DNA of 64,000 nucleotides from Liquidambar formosana (lineage: Eukaryota > Streptophyta > Magnoliopsida > Saxifragales > Altingiaceae), in NCBI GenBank assembly GCA_039720395.1, contig CM077823.1, positions 13,578,885 through 13,642,884 of the forward strand. Reading direction: 5' to 3'. Under the pieces are notes generated by a model. The model worked only from the letters and a program-made list of their open reading frames with translations, had not been told where the DNA came from and ran no database searches. Numbering within the stretch: position 1 is the first letter of the stretch; the number at the start of each line of letters is the position of its first letter. Shown in pieces: positions 56,957 to 64,000 of the stretch. A program made the position numbers and the translations under genes.

Positions 56957-57815
56957 TGTAACACAACTAATATCATGTTACATGCTAATAAAAATAAAAT
57001 AAAAATGAAATTATCAAAATACATTTGGACCTCACAATATCATTTTACTTTATCCCTATTAACTTATAACACCATTATCAGTATCACAATTACTCACTCG
57101 GTCACTCGATCCCCCCAACACTAAGGTCCTTACTCTGCCGCTGACGTAGGTTCCAAAAGCTGTCTATTTTCGTTGTATTGGTTATCACGACGAGGAGTTA
57201 ACGCGTAGTGTTCATCTTGAAAGTGGGTTGATTTCTTACTCTCTTGGCGCTTTCCTGTGGACAAACCATGTGCGGTGCGCTTGTATGTTCTTGCATCAAA
57301 TCATCTTTTGACCACCATTCTCCATAACCCACAAGATGGGTTTAATTTCAGTGGTGATTGAAAATGCTCAACCCCAGTGCATTTCTATAGCTGTCCAAAT
57401 CCTATTCACCCAATTCAGAAACGCCCAAAAAAGGAGTGGAGCCTTATGCCATCAAAAGCACTTGAATGCTAACACGTCCCCGAGCTCTCATTAGCCCAAG
57501 CACATCAGATCACCTTCTCTAATTTTTAAAATTTTTCTTGGCCACTTTGGCTGTTTTTCCCGTTTGACACAACCAATAAAAACAAAGATTCACCGACAAC
57601 AACATCAACAACAAAAAGGAATAAAATTCAACCCTCGTCTCCTCTTTCCTCCCGGCAAAACCATTTACAAGACACTCTCAAGAAACAAACACAACAAACA
57701 AAATAAAAATTAAAAAAAAAACAATATTTTATAATTGCTGTCCAATTATTATCACCACAAAAATCCTGTTTTACATATATTTTAAATTTTTCAAGATTTT
57801 ATAAAAGATATAAAG
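56957..57815. other. Intergenic, no gene seen
   Basis: Contains no coding motif that I recognise. Confidence 0.35.
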
Positions 57816-57991
57816 GTATGTTTGGATGAAAATTTTTAAGTGGAATTTGCTTTTGAGATGAAATTTGTAAAAATTTTGTAAAGATTTGTAAAATTTTTAT
57901 AAGAATTTTGTCCATCTCACTCTTATAAAAATTTTACAAATTTTATCTTAAAAGCAAATTCCACCTCAAAATTTTTTTATCCAAACACAAC
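57816..57991. mobile_element. Hairpin MITE of about 176 bp
   Basis: Left arm GTATGTTTGGATGAAAATTT, then AAGTGGAATTTGCTTTTGAG. Right arm inverted GTTGTGTTTGGATAAAAAAA, then GAGGTGGAATTTGCTTTTAAG. Both run into AAATTTGTAAAA. The termini are (G)TGTTTGGAT-like. Non-coding. Confidence 0.7.
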
Positions 57992-58023
57992 ATAAAAGGT
58001 TTTATGAAAACCGACTGTCGCGA

Positions 58024-58513
58024 CACTCATTAGAAAACAATGTTTTGAACAATTTTATAAAAGAAAGTTTTTTCAAAATGTATAGTTTAATTAGATTTTT
58101 TGGTAATTTACGGTTTCCATTTTATTTATTCTTGACATATTATGAAATGGAAACATTTTTATGAAAAAACATTTTTTATAAAGTTGTTTAATGTTTTGAA
58201 CAATTTTATAAAAAAAAAGTTTTTTCAAAATGTATAGTTTAATTAGATTTTTTGGTAATTTACGGTTTCCATTTTATTTATTCTTGACATATTATGAAAT
58301 GGAAACATTTTTATGAAAAAACATTTTTTATAAAGTTGTTTAATGTTTTGAACAATTTTATAAAAAAAAAGTTTTTTCAAAATGTATAGTTTAATTAGAT
58401 TTTTTGGTAATTTACGGTTTCCATTTTATTTATTCTTGACATATTATGAAATGGAAACATTTTTATGAAAAAACATTTTTTATAAAGTTGTTTAAAATGA
58501 TACTTTTGTAGTG
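58024..58513. mobile_element. CACTA-like non-autonomous element with internal triplication
   Basis: About 490 bp. The right end inverted reads CACTACAAAAGTATCATTTT, a typical CACTA (EnSpm) start. The left end reads CACTCATTAGAAAACAATG, and both continue with similar AACAAYTTTATAAAA and GTTTTTTCA words. The 3-bp flanks (CGA and ACA) do not match cleanly. Nearly all of the inside is three tandem copies of a unit of about 151 bp. No transposase is encoded. Confidence 0.55.
58040..58494. repeat. Three tandem copies of a 151/152-bp hairpin unit
   Basis: Units start ATGTTTTGAACAATTTTATA at 58040, 58191 and 58343. The copies are almost identical (a one-base indel in the A-tract, AAAGAAAG against AAAAAAAAG). 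Each unit contains an inverted pair: GGTTTCCATTTTATTT and ATTATGAAATGGAAAC. High identity means recent amplification, or possibly an assembly effect. Confidence 0.9.
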
Positions 58514-58548
58514 ACACGGCATTTAGTTTCATGAACACTTTTTATAGT

Positions 58549-58698
58549 GGGGTAATTACAAATAGATCCAACTGATAGCCAATTACAATTTAATAAAATG
58601 ATTACTAACTTACTAATAAGTGAATAAAACTTAAATAAGAATGATAATTGAATTAAATCGTAATTATTTGCTTGTAGTTGACCCTATCTGTAATTCAT
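58549..58698. mobile_element. MITE, family M, copy 2
   Basis: Left GGGGTAATTACAAATAGATC and inverted right ATGAATTACAGATAGGGTCA form inverted arms. Read on the minus strand it aligns with copy 1 at 53040 (shared CAAATAATTA, AATCATTCTTA, TTAGTAATCATTTT and TTGTAATTG). It lies about 195 bp upstream of the patatin-like start region. Confidence 0.65.
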
Positions 58699-58893
58699 TT
58701 TATTTATATTTTTAATAAAGCAATTGAAAATTTAAAATAAGTAGGATGTGAACAATTTTTTTTTATTTATGACAACGACCACCTATATAATTATTGGTGT
58801 AACTTATTATTACGTCTTAAATACAAAACAAACACACAGAAAATGCTTGGGAGGAGCCTAAACAAAACCAGAGCCTCTTCTTCTCCTCCTCTC

Positions 58894-60710
58894 ATGGCTC
58901 CCTCACTCTCTTCTCCTCTTCCTCTCCCACCCTCACCCCTTCCCTATCCCAAACCCTAAGTCCACCCCCAGGTACACCCTCCCTTCACGCACCCAAACCC
59001 TCTCATTCTCCACAAAATCCTCCTCCCAAAATCCCAAGCTCACCGACCCACCTCAGTCGGAGAAGAAGTCGTTCGCCGTCGCCACCGGCGAGCTATTCCT
59101 CGGCATCGCGTCAAGGCTGATAATAAGGGGCCATAAAGGCCCGAATGGCGACGCTGACTCGGTGCCGGTCGCAATGTTTGAGGGAACAAATGGGAGTGGA
59201 AAAACGTCTTACAAGGACCGGATTGCGTCAGTGGTGGCGGATGAGATTGAGCCGGAGGTGGTGTGGGAGCAGCGGGTGAGGGATGTTGAGGCCGAGAAGG
59301 AGCGGAGAGTGGTTACGAGCCCAGGGTTTAGTTTTTCTGCTGCTGGGCTTCTCTTTCCTTATCATCTTGGAGCTGCTCAGTTGCTCATTGAGAAGGGCTA
59401 TATAAAGGTTGCATTTCATTTTCCTTTAATTTTGGTACTGTTGTGTTATTTTCTTGAATTTAGAACTATTTACATGTGAATTTGATGGTTACCAATAGAA
59501 TTGAATCAATATGAGTTATATGAATTCGTAAATATTCAATTTTGTATTAACTGAGTGTGGTAAAATAAATTTTGGACCTTTTCGTTTTTGTTTTGACATT
59601 TTGAAGATTTGGGAAATCAGGACCAGTTATTTTAATTTGGAAATTAGTAAGCACTTCTTCATTTTTGCCTCTCTGAATTGCTGAATCAACTGCGAAATTT
59701 GGGCAGCTGGAATTTCTTACTTTTTAATTCTTTTATTATATGGTCTAGTTTTTCTTGAAGTTTTCGCCAAGATTTTTTTTTTTTTTTTTTCAATTTGATA
59801 AATAAAAAGTGGCTAGCAATATTTATTTTTTCCAATTTTTCTATCTATGTTTATGAATTTATGGATGCCTTTTTCCAAACTGATTATGAGATCAGTTCAA
59901 TCGAACCCTGTCGAAGCTAGAATTTTGGTAACTGTACATTGCCAGCTAATGAAATTTAGAACCATTTTGAGTACTAGAGAAATCAATCTTATGACATGCA
60001 GTTCCTGTGGTGGTGGTGATGACGTGGTTGTGGTGGTGGCGGCGATGAGGTGGTGGAAAATCTTGGTTGTTACTTTTAACAATTTTAGTAGAAAATTTTC
60101 ACTACCTCAATTTCTTGAAGGTTTGGTAGTTATTTTATTAATAAGAAGTCAAGGTGATGCTACGAAACATGCTTTACTATGAAAACTTCCACTTTTTGGC
60201 TCCTAAAAGCAAAAAACAGGAAGTCATAGCTTATCTAAACAACACTTCAATCAACTCAAATTCTTGATTTTCTCAATCATCAACGGAAATGGAGAGGGAT
60301 TCAAACTTCGGTATGAATAATTTGTTCAACTGATTATTTATTATTCTCTTGTAATCAAGTAGATATGCGTATGAGGGAAAATGGCTGCACTTGTGCGTGG
60401 ATGGTATAAATCTGGAATCCTTGGCACACAAAGTGTGGCTTCCTTTGTTTTAATAAAGTAGATATGTATATGAGGGAAGTAGCTGCACTTGCGCATGGAT
60501 GGTATACTAGCTAATAAGTCATCAAAATTTCCTTGGGTGAGAACTAAGCAAGAAGTACTCATGCTAGAATCTAGTGGTATTATAAATCTGGAATTCTTGG
60601 CACAGAAAGTGTGGCCTCCTTTGTTTCTTGAACTTCATTTTGTGTTGTTAGCAAGGGTTGGCAAGTGCCCTTAGGAAATCATATGATTATTCCAGAACCT
60701 TTTCTGAAAA

Positions 60711-60744
<34 letters not shown>

Positions 60745-61493
60745 TTTTCTTTTCCATTTGCTATCTATCTTTCAATGTGTCCACGTATTTCATCCATATG
60801 GTAAAGTAAATTTGATCTTCAAACACACTGCAGTTACTATGGACTACCTTTTTATCGACTCTGTACATACCTGTCAAGGCAAAACTTGAAATCAAGTTTC
60901 AATTTCCTTCTTTTTTTTTTTTTTTTTTTTTTTTTTTGTAACTAAGTTTCAAAATTCAATATGATAGAAATTGTCCCAAGTACAATATTTTAGTTTTTTC
61001 CCCTTTCTTGAGAGAGAGATAATTGTATGATAGTTTTGAAAGTTTTATCCATCTATGTTTTGTTTCTCAGGGTGCTTACAATAATAAATGGTATTCTTAA
61101 TTTTATGCAATTTTTTAATGGGCTCTGAATGATTCAACCTGTGCATGCATTGTATACTGGTCATTTTCCAGGAACAGATATGCTTAACTCAGAAAAATCT
61201 TCTTCATTTTCTTTCATTTCATATAAACTCAAATTTTCTTTTGCATGTCATTGAGGGTGGGGGGAGAGGGGGAGAGGATGGTGAGGAAGAATTCTATTAT
61301 TTAGCTACGATAGTTCTTTTCATAAGTTTGCTTTCCCCCCCTGACACAGGAAACCACACCATTAGCTGGTTCTTCAGCTGGAGCTATAGTCTGTGCTGTG
61401 ATTGCCTCTGGAGCCAGTATGCAAGAGGCCCTAAACGCTACCAAAATACTGGCTGAAGATTGCCGCCTTAGGGGGACTGCATTTCGCCTTGGG
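58894..61493 (+). CDS. Patatin-like phospholipase / acyl hydrolase, first two coding exons (incomplete)
   Basis: Exon 1 ends at 59407 (IEKGYIK, donor AAG|GTTGCA); exon 2 is 61350-61493. Together they give SFSAAGLLFPYHLGAAQLLI, then ETTPLAGSSAGAIVCAVIAS. The glycine-rich oxyanion segment is replaced by the SFSAAG form seen in this plant subfamily, and GSSAG is the nucleophile elbow GxSxG, whose Ser would form the Ser-Asp dyad. The Asp and the rest lie beyond the window; intron 2 exceeds 2.5 kb. The family hydrolyses acyl lipids. Upstream of residue SFSAAG the frame is open back to 58862 but without an ATG before 59162. The best ATG, 58894, starts a transit-like peptide (MAPSLSSPLPLPPS) that hits a stop at 58957 in another frame. 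So the start is either 59162 or 58894 with a one-base shift. Confidence 0.8.
60358..60626. repeat. Duplicated segment with a 75-bp insertion, intron 1 of the patatin-like gene
   Basis: GTAGATATGCGTATGAGGGA to GTGTGGCTTCCTTTGTTT (60358-60451) recurs at 60459-60626. The second copy is interrupted after GCATGGATGGTATA by about 75 bases running from CTAGCTAATAAG to TCTAGTGGTAT. Divergence between copies is moderate. Confidence 0.75.
60716..60744. repeat. GT microsatellite
   Basis: About 14 GT units in intron 1 of the patatin-like gene. A T-tract of about 27 bases follows at 60911-60937. The rest of intron 1 (59408-61349) shows only a GGT-rich patch near 60005-60055 and a G-rich patch near 61255-61275. 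Confidence 0.9.
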
Positions 61494-64000
61494 GTATGCC
61501 TGTTATCTCGATACTAAATTTCAACTCATTGCAAATGTAATCTCTTTAAATTTTTCAGATTCTGAATACTTTTTGAGCTATGATTAACAATGATATCTGT
61601 ATAAGTTAGGTGATCGTGAGAAAGTCATTCACATTAATTTGGTATGGAGGGAACATATTATTTTATCCCCCATATCATCAGCAGCATATGAAACTAGCTA
61701 GTTAGACCATTAGATATTTTTACATTAATAATGGTGGTAGTTCAGTAGTTCCTTTGGTTAGGGTTTAGATGCATAACTTACTTGGGAAGAGGTTTTGCAG
61801 AATTAGTGTGGAACTGGAAGAAGACACTGCCATGAACCAGAATAGTCTAAACTCTGGCTCATGCTTCTTTATCTTACATGAACTGCCTGAGCTATGTAAA
61901 CAATTAAACAGCCCCAACGTAATTTACTATTATGGTGCCATAGTATATTCTTTTCAAGCATCATAATTAACCATGAAAACATCGAATTGATAAAGAATAT
62001 GAGTTAGTGTGGCATAGAAAAAAAAAGGATAAATATGACTTGAATTTTTTATGAAACCATGGAAATTCTTTAATAATTGTTTCTAAAAACTTAGTCTAAT
62101 ATATGTGAGTTAATATTCGATTGATGCATGGGTAATGACATGTTTTCCTTTAGGCTAAATATGTGGGATGGGGCAGTGTCAATTGATTGATCTATAGATA
62201 GATGGGGGTCATTATAAGAAAAAGCATCATGCATCTGAAAAGGAAAAAATATTAAGCTATCAGTATGAGCATATTGTCCACATAAATTTTCTTGTCCAAA
62301 ATTTTTAGACAAGAAAAAGAGTGAACATATATCAATTTTATTGTCATTTAGAAAAGTGGGATATATTAAAATGTTCTTTCACAGAAGAAAATATCCTTTG
62401 ATTCTTCTCTTCTAGAGTTATAGGAACTCCTACCAGGGGGTTGACAAGCTTATTTCCGGATAAAAGGTAAGATTGTCTTCAAGTTTTCCAGAAAAGATAA
62501 GTCATTTGTAGATTTTTGTACGACTGTTGTGTATTTTTCTAGGCTTAGATTATATTAGAGATTAACTAGTTCCATTATGAATGCTTTCTCTAAACCCTTT
62601 TTTTTTATTTTTTATTTTTTATGATAAGGGAATGCTTGCTCTAAACTTGAAAGCTTGAAAGTAGAGGCCATATACAGTGTTTGGTTATTAAAATACTTAT
62701 GCAGGAAGGTGAAATGTAGGAGAGTAAAGGAAAAGGCTGGAACTTGGTTTTACAACAATTTTTTGGTTTACAAGAAAGCTATGAGAAAATACAAGTTTCA
62801 ACTTTCCCATGATGCTTTTCCTTGTTAAAAATGTAGGATGTGTTTTGAGGGGGGCCATTTTTCTGTAGGAAAGACTTAGTGGTGGGTTCCACAGCTTTTT
62901 TGTGACATCCAAACACACAAAAAGCAAGGGAAATTGACTTTATTTATTTATTTTTTCCTTATATTTTTTCATCAATCAAATGTAGCCATAGGGCTCTAGT
63001 CTGATAGAGTTTTGCTTCTCGATGTGCATTATGTGTTGGTAGCCCTTAATTTATAGAGGAAAGGGGGAGACCGATAAGAATCTTCTTGATAATTACCCCT
63101 TAATTTATTTATTGTGTTGGTAGCCGTCAATTTATTGAGGTAAGGGAGAGGCCTATAATAGTGATCTTCTTGATAATTATCCCAGAATTTATTTATTTTA
63201 TAGTGATAAATATATTAATTGTTTAAGACTTATCCTTATCAAGGCATATTGTAGCATTTGAACGGAGGAATTATTTTTGGTATTCCCATGTGGGTCTCAC
63301 ATGACAGGTGGCTATTTAATCTGGCCAATAATTCTCCTTTTCAGGCGTGCTCATACGGCACACATCAATATTTTATTTGCAGAATGTGGCAATTTCTTAT
63401 TTGTGCACAATTTGGCCAATTTTAGACACATGGCGATTTGTGAGTGGCAGAAAATTTTCCCTTCTTAGACATGTGAACATGATAAGTTTTTGGAAAATGA
63501 TTGCATAGAGTTCATCAACAAGTAGACTGGGCACTTTTCTAATATTAAGCCATTTTTTTACAGAATGTATTTTGGTGAGAATATCAACCGCTTTATTTTT
63601 TATTTTAAGAAAAGATTGTAGAAAAGTTAGTTGGAGATTATTTCTTTCGTATGAGAAAGGATTGGTGTGTCATATACTATTATTACATTGCAGCAATGGC
63701 TACCGTAATATGTTTATATATTATTAAATTAAAATTCTCCCTTATAAGAAACAGGAGAAGATTAATGGATGGGACTAAACCAAAGATGGAATTAACTAAT
63801 TAATGCCTAATCAATTATCATAACTCTTCCTTGATATTCTCCCACATGCTCCATGGATTTGTCTTATGTTAAGAGCATCTCCAAGGGGCTAGCTTTCCAA
63901 CCCCTTTGGCTATTTTAGCTGGCCAAACTTCATTTTTTACTTCTCCAAGGGACTATCTACATGGCATGCTATTTTACTTGTTGTCATTTTAGCTAGCTAC
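61494..64000. other. Intron 2 of the patatin-like gene, no exon seen
   Basis: I looked for the continuation of the patatin domain and found none before the window end. It holds a decayed duplication at about 63033-63200 (GTGTTGGTAGCC to CTTCTTGATAATTA, twice). At the extreme right from about 63872, AGAGCATCTCCAAGGGGCTA has the GAGCATCTCCAA start common among plant MITEs. Its other end would be outside the window. Confidence 0.45.

Noticed and set aside
59177..59209. P-loop-like match GTNGSGKT in the patatin-like protein
   Set aside because: It fits GxxxxGK[ST], but it lies in the variable N-terminal part before the acyl hydrolase domain, with no Walker B or NTPase context. I treat it as a chance match.
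60001..60060. GGT/GTG-rich patch giving a Val- and Gly-rich open frame
   Set aside because: Low-complexity triplet repeat inside an intron; no homologous domain.
1..64000. CRISPR arrays, bacterial-type operons or defence islands
   Set aside because: No regular direct repeats with unique spacers; gene structure and repeats are those of plant nuclear DNA.

Overview
This is plant nuclear DNA, very probably from a eudicot. It is AT-rich, its genes are split by GT-AG introns, and most of the sequence is plant-type transposable elements. I cannot name the species.

Three host genes can be supported, all on the + strand. Two are tandem copies of a six-exon plastid-lipid-associated (PAP/fibrillin) gene of the FBN3 type: copy 1 at 2584-15560 (about 249 aa) and copy 2 at 23100-51505 (about 257 aa). 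Their exon phases match and both reading frames are intact. The third is a patatin-like acyl hydrolase starting near 58894. Only its first two coding exons lie in the window, and the N-terminal frame is broken relative to the best start codon.

Layout: 1-2583, upstream sequence with a Stowaway MITE next to the first promoter. 2584-15560, FBN3 copy 1, whose introns hold two LINE remnants and a probable 2.8 kb LTR. 15561-23099, intergenic, with two MITE families, a LINE 3' end and a 2.86 kb Mutator-like element carrying a decayed coiled-coil gene and an array of a palindromic motif. 23100-51505, FBN3 copy 2, whose third intron has grown to about 22 kb. 51506-58893, intergenic, with a Ty3/gypsy remnant, two Mutator-type or CACTA-like TIR elements and several hairpin MITEs. 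58894-64000, the 5' end of the patatin-like gene.

The most striking structure is the stack in intron 3 of FBN3 copy 2. A MULE fragment was split by a Copia element (Copia-1, 30935-48193). Copia-1 then received a MULE in its 5' LTR, a TRIM in its leader, a TRIM-family solo LTR in its protease region, and a second Copia family (Copia-2, 33556-44226) in gag. Copia-2 received a third Copia (Copia-3, 35800-41027) related to Copia-1. Target-site duplications (TSDs) support most joins. The net length of Copia-1 after removing inserts (about 5.21 kb) matches Copia-3 (5.23 kb). LTR divergence counted by eye falls from the outer to the inner layer.

I did not find a convincing new defence, regulatory or metabolic system. 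The best candidates for something undescribed are the Mutator-like element at 19158-22017, the CACTA-like element with a triplicated hairpin at 58024-58513, and the repeat-plus-hairpin block just upstream of FBN3 copy 2.
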